NCBI RefSeq assembly: GCF_030817535.1
Contig: NZ_JAUSZL010000002.1
Coordinates: forward strand, 3,968,001 to 4,032,000
Length of the DNA: 64,000 nt
Source of the DNA: Streptomyces sp. V3I8
GTDB taxonomy: Bacteria > Actinomycetota > Actinomycetes > Streptomycetales > Streptomycetaceae
Reading direction: 5' to 3'
The notes beneath the pieces are model-generated. The model made no database searches. It had not been told where the DNA came from and saw nothing but the letters and a program-made list of their open reading frames with translations. Positions 54,125 to 62,974 of this stretch are shown piece by piece. The first letter of the stretch is position 1, and each line of letters opens with the position of its first letter. The translations under genes were made by a program, and so were the position numbers.

Positions 54125-54718
54125 ATCTGCGGGGAGATCCTCGGTGTCGCCGTCGACGCGATCGACTTCGAGTCGGACACGCTGCACGTGGTCCAGCAAC
54201 TCAAGCTGAGCCGCAGCAAGGCCGTGTTCGCTCCACCCAAGGGCGGCAAGCTCCGGGACGTACCGCTTCCCGGTCCGGTCGCAGACGCGCTCCGTGCCCA
54301 CCTGCAGCGGTTCCCGCCTGTCGAGATCACGTTGCCTTGGAAGGTCGCGGACGGGCCGCCTGTGACAAAGCGGCTGATCTTCACCGGGCCCCGGGGCGGT
54401 CATGTCTGGCGTACCTCGCTGAACGAGGAGGCGTGGAAGCGGGCGTTGGCTGGTGCCGGAGTGATCCCGGTGCCTGAGCGTGGCCGGCCTTACGTCGAGT
54501 CGCGCGAGAACGGCATGCACGCGCTGCGGCACTTCTACGCCTCGGTGCTCCTGGACGCGGGAGAGAACGTCAAGGCCCTCGCCGAGTACCTGGGCCACTC
54601 GGACCCAGGGCTGACGCTGCGGGTGTACGCGCATCTGATGCCGTCCAGCCAGGAACGCACGCGCAAAGCTGTTGCCAGGCTCTTCAGCGCAGCCTCGCCC
54701 TCCCATCCAAGCAAGTGA
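54125..54718 (+). pseudogene. int: C-terminal fragment of a tyrosine recombinase (integrase)
   Basis: About 195 residues of the catalytic domain remain: GEILGVAVDAIDFESDTLHV, then PKGGKLRDVPLPGPV, the HxxR box GMHALRHFYASVLLD, LGHSDPGL and the tyrosine segment LRVYAHLM. The N-terminal arm-binding and core-binding domains and the first catalytic Arg (which precedes GE in the family) are lost at a breakpoint near 54121-54130. It should be inactive. It sits by the right end of the island, as expected for an integrase. Confidence 0.85.
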
Positions 54719-54721
54719 GCA

Positions 54722-54755
54722 CGTGGGTGGCCCCCAACTGCAGGGGCCACCCACG
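54722..54755 (+). terminator. Integrase terminator
   Basis: A perfect 13-bp stem (arms 54722-54734 and 54743-54755, 8-nt loop) lies directly after the integrase stop codon. Confidence 0.88.
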
Positions 54756-54793
54756 ACTATGCAGTCTGCGGAATGCACTGCAGTGGACTGGAC

Positions 54794-55081
54794 TCATTCA
54801 TGCGGCGCATCGCTCGATGGGTGTGACGACGGGCTCAGCGGGTCGAGAACCGGTGCCGTAGGTGCAGTTGGCGGGTCTGACGTCGCTGCCGCCCCATCCC
54901 CTAGACCAAACAGAAATCCCAGAATCAGCACGCAGGCACCCGCAGCGGTGATCGCCATTGCAAGGTCGCCCTTGGTCGCTCGACCGTCATGCGTACTACG
55001 ACTCCGGTGGAACACGATGCATGCGACGACGATGCTAACCATCACAACGAAGCCATTGACCAGAGGAACATGCAAGGTCAC
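54794..55081 (-). CDS. Small two-helix membrane protein
   Basis: The 95-residue product has transmembrane helix 1 at about 6-24 (LVNGFVVMVSIVVACIVF), a charged loop (HRSRSTHDGRATKGD), helix 2 at about 40-60 (LAMAITAAGACVLILGFLFGL) and a Ser/Pro/Ala-rich tail. A GTG start is used, with GAGG and AAGGG upstream. Small membrane proteins of this kind are common on actinobacterial integrative elements; function unknown. It lies between the integrase and the right att site. Confidence 0.65.
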   Translation of the reverse strand: MTLHVPLVNGFVVMVSIVVACIVFHRSRSTHDGRATKGDLAMAITAAGACVLILGFLFGLGDGAAATSDPPTAPTAPVLDPLSPSSHPSSDAPHE

Positions 55082-55300
55082 TGCGGGCCCTTACCTCGAA
55101 GGAAGACCCTGCTCACGTAGCGGGTCTATGCCGGTAGCACCCTGAAGAAATCACTACGTGTAGTAGTCATCGCCGGTCTCATATCACGCGACGGAGAGTG
55201 ATCCTCAGGGGGCTTTTTTTTAACGGCCCGCCTTCGTTCAGTAGCCAGTTGCAAGTGTACTCAAGCGAGTCGCCCTCAGAACCCGCTTGTCAATCCTCCT
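55082..55300. other. Right-end non-coding region of the island
   Basis: No gene was seen. There is an AT-rich stretch with TTTTTTT (about 55207-55213) and TACGTGTAGTAG-like sequence. It probably held the attP-side regulatory DNA. Confidence 0.45.
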
Positions 55301-55320
55301 GACGGCCCACAGACGGCCCG
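55301..55320 (+). repeat. Candidate integrase arm-type sites, right end
   Basis: GACGGCCCA (55301-55309) and GACGGCCCG (55312-55320), 11 bp apart, mirroring the pair at 50659-50678. Confidence 0.5.
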
Positions 55321-55332
55321 GCCTCAACAAAA

Positions 55333-55369
55333 AGCCCCCGACCCGCGGAAAACTCGCAGGTCGGGGGCT
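55333..55369 (-). terminator. gpmA terminator
   Basis: An 11-bp perfect stem (arms 55333-55343 and 55359-55369) is followed on the minus strand by TTTTTGTT, 14 bp beyond the gpmA stop. By the att model it was brought in by the element and replaces the original, now at about 50.5 kb. Confidence 0.88.
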
Positions 55370-55376
55370 CGTCAGC

Positions 55377-55401
55377 GTCGCGTTACTTCTTCTTGCCCTG
55401 G
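55377..55401. repeat. Right attachment-site repeat in the gpmA 3' end
   Basis: A 25-bp exact copy of 50527-50551; it includes the gpmA stop and last six codons. Confidence 0.8.
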
Positions 55402-56144
55402 TTCTTTACCGCTTCGATCGCCGCCGCGGCCGCCGCCGGGTCCAGGTATGTGCCGCCCGGGTTCAGCGGCTTGAACTCTGCGTCCAGTTCGTACGAGAGC
55501 GGGATGCCCGTCGGGATGTTCAGGCCCGCGATGTCCTCGTCCGAGACGCCGTCCAGGTGCTTGACCAGGGCTCGGAGGGAGTTGCCGTGGGCCGCGACCA
55601 GGACCGTGCGGCCCGCCAGGAGGTCCGGGACGATGCCGTCGTACCAGTACGGGAGCATGCGGACGACGACGTCCTTCAGGCACTCCGTGCGGGGGCGCAG
55701 CTCCGGCGGGATCGTCGCGTAGCGCGGGTCGTCCGACTGCGAGAACTCCGTGCCGTCCTCGAGGGGCGGGGGCGGCGTGTCGTACGAGCGGCGCCACAGC
55801 ATGAACTGCTCCTCGCCGAACTCCGCGAGGGTCTGCGCCTTGTCCTTGCCCTGCAGCGCACCGTAGTGGCGCTCGTTCAGGCGCCAGCTGCGGTGGACCG
55901 GGATCCAGTGGCGGTCCGCCGATTCGAGGGAGAGCTGCGCCGTGCGGATCGCGCGCTTCTGGAGGGAGGTGTGGAGCACGTCGGGCAGCAGGCCGGCGTC
56001 CTTGAGCAGCTCACCGCCGCGGACTGCCTCCTTCTCGCCCTTCTCGGTGAGGTTGACGTCCACCCAGCCGGTGAACAGGTTCTTCGCGTTCCATTCGCTC
56101 TCGCCGTGGCGGAGGAGGATCAGCTTGTACGGTGCGTCGGCCAT
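55383..56144 (-). CDS. gpmA: 2,3-bisphosphoglycerate-dependent phosphoglycerate mutase
   Basis: This glycolytic mutase interconverts 3- and 2-phosphoglycerate. The 253-residue product has the phospho-histidine motif [42 protein letters not shown] and the second His in [19 protein letters not shown]. It ends QGKKK. The C-terminal codons form the att core of the adjoining element, and the enzyme remains intact after integration. Confidence 0.96.
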   Translation of the reverse strand: MADAPYKLILLRHGESEWNAKNLFTGWVDVNLTEKGEKEAVRGGELLKDAGLLPDVLHTSLQKRAIRTAQLSLESADRHWIPVHRSWRLNERHYGALQGKDKAQTLAEFGEEQFMLWRRSYDTPPPPLEDGTEFSQSDDPRYATIPPELRPRTECLKDVVVRMLPYWYDGIVPDLLAGRTVLVAAHGNSLRALVKHLDGVSDEDIAGLNIPTGIPLSYELDAEFKPLNPGGTYLDPAAAAAAIEAVKNQGKKK

Positions 56145-56327
56145 GGTCCCGAGCGTAATCGACGCCCTGTGGCGTTCGCTCGCCCGCCCGGAAGGCGGAC
56201 ACCCGTCGGGCGGGCGATCAGGGGAGTGCCGTCCGCCCCGGCTCGACACTTGACGACTTCTGTTAATTGAGTGGCCTCCGCCGAAGCCGTCCTCGTAAGT
56301 TGTGCTCGCCGTAAGCACCGCTTACCC

Positions 56328-56371
56328 GAGGCGCACACAAGGCGCGCACGAGGCGCACACGAGGCGCGCGA
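56328..56371 (+). repeat. Four tandem 11-bp units upstream of the MFS gene
   Basis: GAGGCGCACAC, AAGGCGCGCAC, GAGGCGCACAC, GAGGCGCGCGA, ending 23 bp before the start codon, so in the leader or promoter. Confidence 0.75.
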
Positions 56372-56394
56372 AAAACTGGAACCTGGGGGTCCCG

Positions 56395-57690
56395 ATGCCG
56401 TTCACGTCCCTGAGCGTGAGGCGTGCCGCCCGCGAGACCGTCTCCGGGCTCCCCCGCGAGTTCTGGTGGCTGTGGACCAGCACGCTCGTCAACCGGCTCG
56501 GCGCCTTCGTCGCCACCTTCATGGCGCTGTACCTCACCCTCGACCGCGGCTACTCCGCCTCGTACGCCGGGCTCGTCGCCTCGCTGCACGGGCTCGGCGG
56601 CGTGATCTCCTCCCTCGGCGCGGGCGTGCTGACGGACCGGCTCGGGCGGCGGCCCACCCTCCTCGTCGCCCAGTCGTCCACCGCCGTCTCCGTCGCGCTG
56701 CTCGGCTTCATGCACCACCCGGTGGCCATCGCGGCCGTCGCCTTCCTCGTCGGCATGGCCAGCAACGCCTCCCGCCCCGCCGTGCAGGCGATGATCGCCG
56801 ACATCGTGCGGCCCGAGGACCGGGTCCGGGCCTTCTCACTCAACTACTGGGCGATCAACCTCGGGTTCGCCGTCTCCTCCGCCGCCGCCGGGTTCATCGC
56901 GCAGTACAGCTACCTCGCCGGCTTCCTCCTGGAAGCCGGGATGACGATGGCCTGCGCGGTCGTCGTCTTCGCCAAGCTTCCCGAGTCACGGCCCCAGCCG
57001 GTGGAGAGGGTGGCCGGTGAACCCGAGGTGGGTCTGCGGACGGTCCTGCGCGACGGGCGCTTCATGAGCGTCGTCGGGCTGTCCTTCCTGGTCGCGGTGA
57101 TCTTCCAGCAGGGGTTCGTGGGCCTGCCGGTGGCGATGGGCGCGGCCGGGTTCACGCCCGCCGACTACGGCCTGGTGATCGCGGTCAACGGCGTGCTGAT
57201 CGTCGTACTGCAGATCCCGGTCACCCGGTTCATCCAGGACCGGGACCCGCGGCGTCTCCTCGTCGTCTCGTCGCTCCTCGCCGGGTACGGGTTCGGGCTC
57301 ACCGCCTTCGCCGGCTCGGTCGGCGTCTTCATGCTCACCATCTGCGTCTGGACCCTCGCCGAGATCGTCAACGCGCCCACCCAGACCGGTCTCGTCGTCC
57401 GCCTCTCCCCCGTGCAGGGCCGCGGCCGGTACCAGGGCATGTACACGATGTCCTGGTCCGTCGCCGCCCTCGTCGCGCCCCTGATGTCCGGCGTCGTCAT
57501 CGACCGGTACGGGGCCGCGTGGCTGTGGGGCCTGTGCGCGGTCGTCGGCACGGTGGCCGGCGTCGGGTACGGGGCGCTCATGCGGTCGCTCCCCGACGAG
57601 GAACCCCTCGTGCCCGTCACCGAGGTGCCCCTGCCGACCACCGCCAAGTCCGAGATCGGCACCGCGCGGGACATCACCCCCGCAAGCTGA
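56395..57690 (+). CDS. MFS multidrug/metabolite transporter
   Basis: The 431-residue product has 12 predicted transmembrane helices. The signature loop GAGVLTDRLGRRPTLLVAQ follows helix 2, and a central loop (PESRPQPVERVAGEPEVG) divides the halves. The DHA1-type N-terminus has FWWLWTSTLVNRLGAFVATF. It is likely a proton-driven exporter; the substrate is unknown. ATG 56395 is close to an ACCTGGGGGT ribosome site. It stands alone, divergent from gpmA. Confidence 0.9.
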   Translation: MPFTSLSVRRAARETVSGLPREFWWLWTSTLVNRLGAFVATFMALYLTLDRGYSASYAGLVASLHGLGGVISSLGAGVLTDRLGRRPTLLVAQSSTAVSVALLGFMHHPVAIAAVAFLVGMASNASRPAVQAMIADIVRPEDRVRAFSLNYWAINLGFAVSSAAAGFIAQYSYLAGFLLEAGMTMACAVVVFAKLPESRPQPVERVAGEPEVGLRTVLRDGRFMSVVGLSFLVAVIFQQGFVGLPVAMGAAGFTPADYGLVIAVNGVLIVVLQIPVTRFIQDRDPRRLLVVSSLLAGYGFGLTAFAGSVGVFMLTICVWTLAEIVNAPTQTGLVVRLSPVQGRGRYQGMYTMSWSVAALVAPLMSGVVIDRYGAAWLWGLCAVVGTVAGVGYGALMRSLPDEEPLVPVTEVPLPTTAKSEIGTARDITPAS

Positions 57691-57701
57691 GCGCGTACGC
57701 C

Positions 57702-58184
57702 TCAGTGGTGCATCCGCGCCCCCTTCACCACCTTGTCCACCGCGCCCCGCGCGCCGTACACCGCGAGGCCCACCAAATCCAGCTCCGCGGTCGGTACGGC
57801 CCGTACCGCCGCCCGGTTGTCCCGGTCGTTGCCGGTGGTGAACAGGTCGGACGTGAACAGCGCGCGGGGCAGGGCGCGCGCGAGGGCCTTGCCGTGGGCC
57901 GCCTTCAGCGTCTCCTTCGTCCCCTCGAAGACCAGCACCGGCTGGCGGAACATCGGCAGGTACCCGACCCCGTCGGCGTCCGCGTACGGCTCCCCGACCA
58001 CCTCGGGGACCGACGGGCCGAGCCCGCTCACGAGGAACGCGGTCACGTTCAGCCGCTGCCACGGCTCGAGGTCGTCCCGCAGCAGGACAGCGATCTTGGT
58101 GTCGAAACGGACGGGGGGTTCGGCGTGGCCGGGGGGTTCGGCGTGGCCGGGGCCGGGGCCGGTGGGAAGAGGTTCAGCGTTCAT
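57702..58184 (-). CDS. DUF2000 family protein
   Basis: The 160-residue product contains VRFDTKIAVLLRDDLEPWQRLNVTAFLVSG and GYLPMFRQPVLVFEG, the DUF2000 core (peptidyl-tRNA-hydrolase-like fold of unknown activity). The N-terminal GHAEPPGHAEPP arises from an 18-bp tandem duplication in the gene. It is divergent from an AraC regulator 49 bp away, a likely controller. Confidence 0.85.
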   Translation of the reverse strand: MNAEPLPTGPGPGHAEPPGHAEPPVRFDTKIAVLLRDDLEPWQRLNVTAFLVSGLGPSVPEVVGEPYADADGVGYLPMFRQPVLVFEGTKETLKAAHGKALARALPRALFTSDLFTTGNDRDNRAAVRAVPTAELDLVGLAVYGARGAVDKVVKGARMHH

Positions 58185-58233
58185 GCACTGAGACTGCCGA
58201 GCCCCGTACGCGTCCGTCTTGTACGTTCTTTGC

Positions 58234-59037
58234 ATGGTCGCCCAGCGTGAGGTCTCCGCGTGGCGCCCGAGCGTGCCGGGTGTCGTGGAGGTGTTCCACG
58301 CCCACTTCACGGAGTACGCGTACCCGATGCACGTCCATGACGCGTGGACCCTGCTGATCGTCGACGCCGGCGCGGTGCGCTACGACCTCGACCGGCACGA
58401 GCGCGGCACCCCGGACGGCACGGTCTCGCTGCTCCCGCCGCACGTCCCGCACAACGGCTCGCCGATCACCGCGGACGGCTTCCGCAAGCGGGTCCTGTAC
58501 CTGGACCTCAGCCGGCTCGACGAGACGTACATCGGCCCGGCCGTGGACACCCCCGACCTCGTCGACCCCGTGCTGCGGCGGCGGGTCGGGCAACTGCACA
58601 CCGTCCTGGCCCGCCCCGGCGACGAGCTGGAGGCGGAGAGCAGGCTGACCCTGATCGGCGAGCGGCTGCGCGGCCACCTGCGCCCCGCGCCCGGCCCCGT
58701 CGCGAACGGTCGCGGCGCCGACCACCCGCTCGCCCACCGGCTGCGCGAACTCCTCGACGAACGCCTCCTGCGGGGCGTCACCCTCCAGGAGGCGGCCGGT
58801 CTCGTGCACGCGCATCCCGCGCATCTGGTGCGGGCGTTCAGCGGCGCGTACGGCATACCGCCGCACCAGTACCTGATGTCGCGCCGGGTGGAACGCGCCC
58901 GCCGGATGCTGCTGGAGGGCCGCACGCCGGGCGAGGTGGCCGCGGAGACCGGCTTCTACGACCAATCGCATCTGACCCGCCACTTCAAACGGCTGGTCGG
59001 GGTGGCGCCGGGCCGCTACCGCGACAGCTCGCGCTGA
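58234..59037 (+). CDS. AraC-family transcriptional regulator
   Basis: The 267-residue product has an N-terminal cupin (FTEYAYPMHVHDAWTLLIVDAG; VSLLPPHVPHNG) and two C-terminal helix-turn-helix motifs (VTLQEAAGLVHAHPAHLVRAFSGAYG; PGEVAAETGFYDQSHLTRHFKRLVG). The cupin probably binds a small effector. ATG 58234. Its 3' end overlaps that of the convergent lyase by 22 bases. The DUF2000 gene is its divergent neighbour. Confidence 0.93.
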   Translation: MVAQREVSAWRPSVPGVVEVFHAHFTEYAYPMHVHDAWTLLIVDAGAVRYDLDRHERGTPDGTVSLLPPHVPHNGSPITADGFRKRVLYLDLSRLDETYIGPAVDTPDLVDPVLRRRVGQLHTVLARPGDELEAESRLTLIGERLRGHLRPAPGPVANGRGADHPLAHRLRELLDERLLRGVTLQEAAGLVHAHPAHLVRAFSGAYGIPPHQYLMSRRVERARRMLLEGRTPGEVAAETGFYDQSHLTRHFKRLVGVAPGRYRDSSR

Positions 59038-60845
59038 GCGTCGTACAGGTTCCGGGGGCGTACCGCGTGCGCCGTCCCGTACAGCTCAAGGCGGGAGTGC
59101 AGCGGCCCGGTGAAGTCGGGTACGTCGGTCTGGCCGGACTCCGTCACCTCGTTGATGCCGACGGTGGCGCTGTACGGGGCCAGTGCGTCGATCTTCATCA
59201 GGCCGGCGCGGCCGTTGGTGACGCGGATGTTCCAGTGGGTGAAGCGCGCGCCGAAGAGCGGTCCGGCGCTCGCGTCGCCGCCGTGGCGGCCGTCGTTGGT
59301 GACCGTGATGTCGGTGCGGACGTTCGCGAAGGGCATGCCGCGGTGCGAGTCGAACGTGCCCATGCGCATGTCACCGCGCGACCAGACGTTGTACGAGGAC
59401 AGCCCCTCCACGTTGATGCCGTGCAGCTGGGTCCCCGCGGGCGCCGGTGTCGTGCGCTCCTCGATCGTGAAGCGGTCGACGAGGTTGTCGTGCGAGCCCT
59501 CGCGGCAGAAGTACGGGTGGTGGGAGCCGCGCCCCGCGACCCGGGTGTCCCGCAGGGTGCAGGCCGAGGCGGCGACCAGGCCGAAGCCGTTGTCCATGTG
59601 CCGTACGACGACGTCGTCGGCCCAGCAGTCGTACGCGCACTGGAAGGTGACGCCGTTGTACCCCCGGTCCAGGAGGTGCGGGCCCTGCGGGGTCTCGACG
59701 GCCTCCAGGGTGAGCCCTTCGACGCCGGATCCCGTCAGCGCCTTCACGTGCGTGGTCAGGCGCGGGTCCCACTGCGGGCGCACGTCGAGCGGGAGCGGCC
59801 GCTCCAGGGTGATGTGCCGGCCCCGCACGCGCGTGACGCGTACCGGCCACTCGTACGGGACGTAGCTGGTCAGCTTCGTCTTGTCGTCCCAGTGGTACGC
59901 CTCCGGGCCCGGACCGCCGCCCGCCATGTGCTCCAGGAGGGTGTGGTCCGCGTCGTCGGCGAGGCGCAGCAGGACGAGGTCGCCGGGCGCGAGGCGGCCT
60001 GGGTCCGCCACGGCTACCGACCAGGAGCCCCGGCGGGCCGGTTCGACCGTGGTCAGCGTCCGCCACTCGTCCCGCTCGTTGCCCGTCCAGCCCTCGAAGG
60101 GCCACCGCCCGGCGCGGATCGCGTCCGTCAGGCTCGTGAAACGGTCCGCGGGGCAGAACCAGATGAGGCCGCCCGCCCAGGACCAGGACGACTTGTCGCC
60201 GCCGTAGCGCGAGCCGTAGGCCCCGATCAGCTCGGTGAGACTGCGGGTCGCACGGAGCTTCGTACGGGCGCTGCCGGCGCCGCGCAGGACGACGTTCGAG
60301 TGCCCGACGTGGATCAGGCCGTCGAGGCGGTAGGTGCCGGGCGGGACGAGTACCGTGCCGCCGCCGGCCCTTCCGGCGGCGGCGACGGCACGGTTGATCG
60401 CGGGTGCGGAGTCGGCCGAGCCGTCCGCCGTGGCGCCGTACGCGCGGACGTCGGCCACGACGGGACGGCGGGGCGGGCGGGCCGCTCCGGCGCGCTGCCC
60501 GGCGCGGCCGACGTAGGGGATCTGCGGGTGAGCGAAGGGGGCGCGGGCGTACTGCCGCCACAGTTCGGGCACCTGGCCGGGGCTCGCCCCCGGGCCGGTA
60601 CCGGCCCGGGGGCCGGCGCCCCTCGTGGGGGACGCGCCCGGCCCGGGGGCCCCGGCCGCCGCGGGTGCGCCGGTCACGGCGAGCGCCGCGACGGCTGTCG
60701 CGCCGGCGAGCAGGGCTCGTCTGGTGATGTCCGCGTCATGGTCCCTGTCACGGTCGCCGCCACCGTTGCTGCCACGGTCGCCGCCACCATTGCTGGCACG
60801 GTCACTGCCACCATTGCTGCCACGGTCACTGCCACGGTCACTCAT
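59016..60845 (-). CDS. TAT-exported pectate-lyase-like beta-helix protein
   Basis: The 609-residue product has an N-terminal SDRGSNGG-type repeat (residues 1-35), a twin-arginine signal (DITRRALLAGATAVAALAVTGAPAAA), and a right-handed beta-helix of the pectate-lyase/glycosyl hydrolase 28 superfamily (DVRAYGATADGSADSAPAINRAVAAAG; GGTVLVPPGTYRL; GSHHPYFCREGSHDNLVDRF). It probably acts on a plant or microbial polysaccharide. The catalytic residues are not assignable by eye. Confidence 0.88.
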   Translation of the reverse strand: MSDRGSDRGSNGGSDRASNGGGDRGSNGGGDRDRDHDADITRRALLAGATAVAALAVTGAPAAAGAPGPGASPTRGAGPRAGTGPGASPGQVPELWRQYARAPFAHPQIPYVGRAGQRAGAARPPRRPVVADVRAYGATADGSADSAPAINRAVAAAGRAGGGTVLVPPGTYRLDGLIHVGHSNVVLRGAGSARTKLRATRSLTELIGAYGSRYGGDKSSWSWAGGLIWFCPADRFTSLTDAIRAGRWPFEGWTGNERDEWRTLTTVEPARRGSWSVAVADPGRLAPGDLVLLRLADDADHTLLEHMAGGGPGPEAYHWDDKTKLTSYVPYEWPVRVTRVRGRHITLERPLPLDVRPQWDPRLTTHVKALTGSGVEGLTLEAVETPQGPHLLDRGYNGVTFQCAYDCWADDVVVRHMDNGFGLVAASACTLRDTRVAGRGSHHPYFCREGSHDNLVDRFTIEERTTPAPAGTQLHGINVEGLSSYNVWSRGDMRMGTFDSHRGMPFANVRTDITVTNDGRHGGDASAGPLFGARFTHWNIRVTNGRAGLMKIDALAPYSATVGINEVTESGQTDVPDFTGPLHSRLELYGTAHAVRPRNLYDAQRELSR

Positions 60846-60980
60846 GCCCGAACCGCCTTCCAGGGAGGGGAAATTCCATGGATGTGAACGAAGTTCAGAT
60901 GTGCGTCGGCGGTGAGCATGACACGACAACCTCACGGCGGAGAAGGGTCGTGCAGGGGTCAGTTGGTATGGACCATGGGG

Positions 60981-61490
60981 TCAGTCGGTCGGGCGCTCGA
61001 ACAGGTGGCTGAACGCGTCCAGGTTGCGCGTGGACTCGCCGCGCGACACCCGCCACGCGTACTCCTTGCGGATCGCGGACGCGAAACCGAGCTCCAGGAG
61101 CGTGTTGAAACTGCCGTCCGCGGCTTCCAGGACCGAGCCGAGCAGCCGGTCGATCTCGTCGGCGGTCACGGCGGCCAGCGACAGCTTGCCCGCCACGTAG
61201 ACGTCGCCGAGCGGGTCGACGGCGTAACTCACGCCGTAGAGCTTGAGGTTGCGCTCCAGGAGCCAGCGGTGCACCCCGGCCTCGTTCTCGTCCGGGTGCC
61301 GGACGACGAAGGCGTTGAGCGACAGGGAGTGCCTGCCGACGATGAGCGAGACGGTCGTCGACAGCTTCCGGGTGCCGGGGAGCTTCACCACGTAGTGGCC
61401 GGCCCGCGGGCTCTCCCACTCCAGTTCGGCGTCCTTCAAGAACTCCTCGACGGTCCCCGCCGCCCGCTCCACGTCCGTCGTCTCAGCCAT
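60981..61490 (-). CDS. YbjN-domain protein
   Basis: The 169-residue product has the YbjN/type-III-chaperone-like fold: GHYVVKLPGTRKLSTTVSLIVGRHSLSLNAFVVRHPDEN, RWLLERNLKLYGVSYAVD and YVAGKLSLAAVTADEIDRLLG. Its ATG overlaps the mshA stop (TGA) by 8 bp, so it is co-translated with mshA. Function is unknown but the coupling to mycothiol synthesis is consistent in actinobacteria. Confidence 0.9.
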   Translation of the reverse strand: MAETTDVERAAGTVEEFLKDAELEWESPRAGHYVVKLPGTRKLSTTVSLIVGRHSLSLNAFVVRHPDENEAGVHRWLLERNLKLYGVSYAVDPLGDVYVAGKLSLAAVTADEIDRLLGSVLEAADGSFNTLLELGFASAIRKEYAWRVSRGESTRNLDAFSHLFERPTD

Positions 61491-62820
61491 GGTGGGAGCG
61501 TACGTGACGGCGGTGTTCGAGCATCGCGGCCGTGTAGACGTCGGCCGTGGCCGCGGCGGCGGTGTCCCAGCCGAAGGACTGGGCGTGCCAGGCGGCGGCC
61601 GCGCCCATCCGGTCCGCGAGCGCCGGGTTGTCGGCGAAGTCGCGCAGCACGCGCGCGTAGTCGACGGGATCGTGGCCGGGCACCAGGAAACCCGTCTCCT
61701 TGTGGCGCACGGCGACCGGCAGGCCGCCCACCGCGGCCGCGAGCACCGGTGTGCCGGCGGCCTGCGCCTCTATGGCGACGAGCCCGAAGGACTCGCTGTA
61801 GGAGGGCATCACCAGGACGGACGCGGCCCGGAACCAGTCCGCGAGCTGCTCCTGGCCGACCGGCGGCCGGAAGCACACCACGTCGGCGATGCCCAGCCGC
61901 GCGGCGAGCTTCTGCAGGCCCTCGGGCTTGGCGAGGCCGCTGCCGCTCGGGCCGCCCACCACGGGGACGACGATGTTCGAACGGAGTTCGGGCCGCTCCT
62001 CCAGGAGAACGGCGACCGCGCGCAGCAGCACGTCGGGCGCCTTCAGGGGCTGGATGCGGCCCGCGAAGAGCGGTATCAGGGCGTCCTGCGGGAGGCCGAG
62101 GCGGGCGCGGGCGGCGGCGCGTCCGTCGGCCGGGCGGAACCGGTCGAGGTTCACGCCCGGATGGACGACCGCGACCTTGCCCTGCTCGGCCTCGTAGTGC
62201 CGTACGAGCTGGTCGGCCTCTTCCGAGGTGTTGGCGATGAGGCGGTCGGCGGCGCGCACGATCTGGGTCTCGCCGATGACGCGGGCCGCCGGCTCGGGGG
62301 TGTCGCCCTCGGCCAGCGCCGCGTTCTTGACCTTCGCCATGGTGTGCATCGCGTGCACCAGGGGGGCGCCCCAGCGTTCGGCGGCCAGCCAGCCGACGTG
62401 GCCGGAGAGCCAGTAGTGCGAGTGCACCAGGTCGTAGTAGCCGGGGCGGTGGCCGGCCCAGGCCTGCATCACCCCGTGCGTGAAGGCGCACAGCTGGGCG
62501 GGCAGCTCCTCCTTGGCGAGTCCTTCGTAGGGTCCCGCGTCGACGTGCCGGACGAGGACGCCGGGCGCCAGTTCCACCTTGGGCGGCAGGGCCCCGGTGG
62601 TCGCGCGCGTGAAGATCTCCACCTCGATGTTGATCGCGGCGAGGCGCTGGGCCAGCTCCACGATGTAGACGTTCATGCCGCCCGCGTCGCCCGTGCCGGG
62701 CTGGTGCAGCGGCGAGGTGTGCACGGAGAGCATCGCCACCCGGCGGGGCCTGCGGTACGGGCGGAGCCTCGTCGCTGCCGCCGGGGAGCGGCGCCCGAGC
62801 CTGCTCACGTACTGGCTCAC
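61483..62820 (-). CDS. mshA: D-inositol-3-phosphate glycosyltransferase MshA
   Basis: This enzyme performs the first step of mycothiol synthesis: transfer of GlcNAc from UDP-GlcNAc to inositol-3-phosphate. The 445-residue GT4 enzyme has VHTSPLHQPGTGDAGGMNVYIVELA (acceptor loop), LVHSHYWLSGHVGW, FAGRIQPLKAPDVLLRA and VMPSYSESFGLVAIEAQAAGTPV (E-x7-E). The GTG start follows GGAGGAAGG. It supports an actinobacterial origin. Confidence 0.96.
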   Translation of the reverse strand: MSQYVSRLGRRSPAAATRLRPYRRPRRVAMLSVHTSPLHQPGTGDAGGMNVYIVELAQRLAAINIEVEIFTRATTGALPPKVELAPGVLVRHVDAGPYEGLAKEELPAQLCAFTHGVMQAWAGHRPGYYDLVHSHYWLSGHVGWLAAERWGAPLVHAMHTMAKVKNAALAEGDTPEPAARVIGETQIVRAADRLIANTSEEADQLVRHYEAEQGKVAVVHPGVNLDRFRPADGRAAARARLGLPQDALIPLFAGRIQPLKAPDVLLRAVAVLLEERPELRSNIVVPVVGGPSGSGLAKPEGLQKLAARLGIADVVCFRPPVGQEQLADWFRAASVLVMPSYSESFGLVAIEAQAAGTPVLAAAVGGLPVAVRHKETGFLVPGHDPVDYARVLRDFADNPALADRMGAAAAWHAQSFGWDTAAAATADVYTAAMLEHRRHVRSHHG

Positions 62821-62974
62821 GTGGCCTTCCTCCTTCTACGGACCGTGCTGCGGGCATACCGGCGGCGGGGCGTGGAGCACCCTTCAAGTCCTGAACATCG
62901 GAGGATCCTGCTCCATTTCCTCTTTGCCGAATCATTACCGCAAGTCGCTCAACCGTTCGATGCGCTTCTGCGTG

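Larger units (their letters stand above)
50527..55401. mobile_element. Decayed integrative element inserted at the gpmA 3' end
   Basis: About 4.9 kb is bounded by 25-bp direct repeats that coincide with the gpmA terminus. Inside are a truncated tyrosine integrase near the right end, a broken ATP-binding gene, a DUF4265 gene, an AT-rich DUF262-AlbA_2 gene and a small membrane protein. Paired GACGGCCCA motifs, probable integrase arm sites, lie just inside each end. No replication or transfer genes remain, so it is a remnant. Confidence 0.75.
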
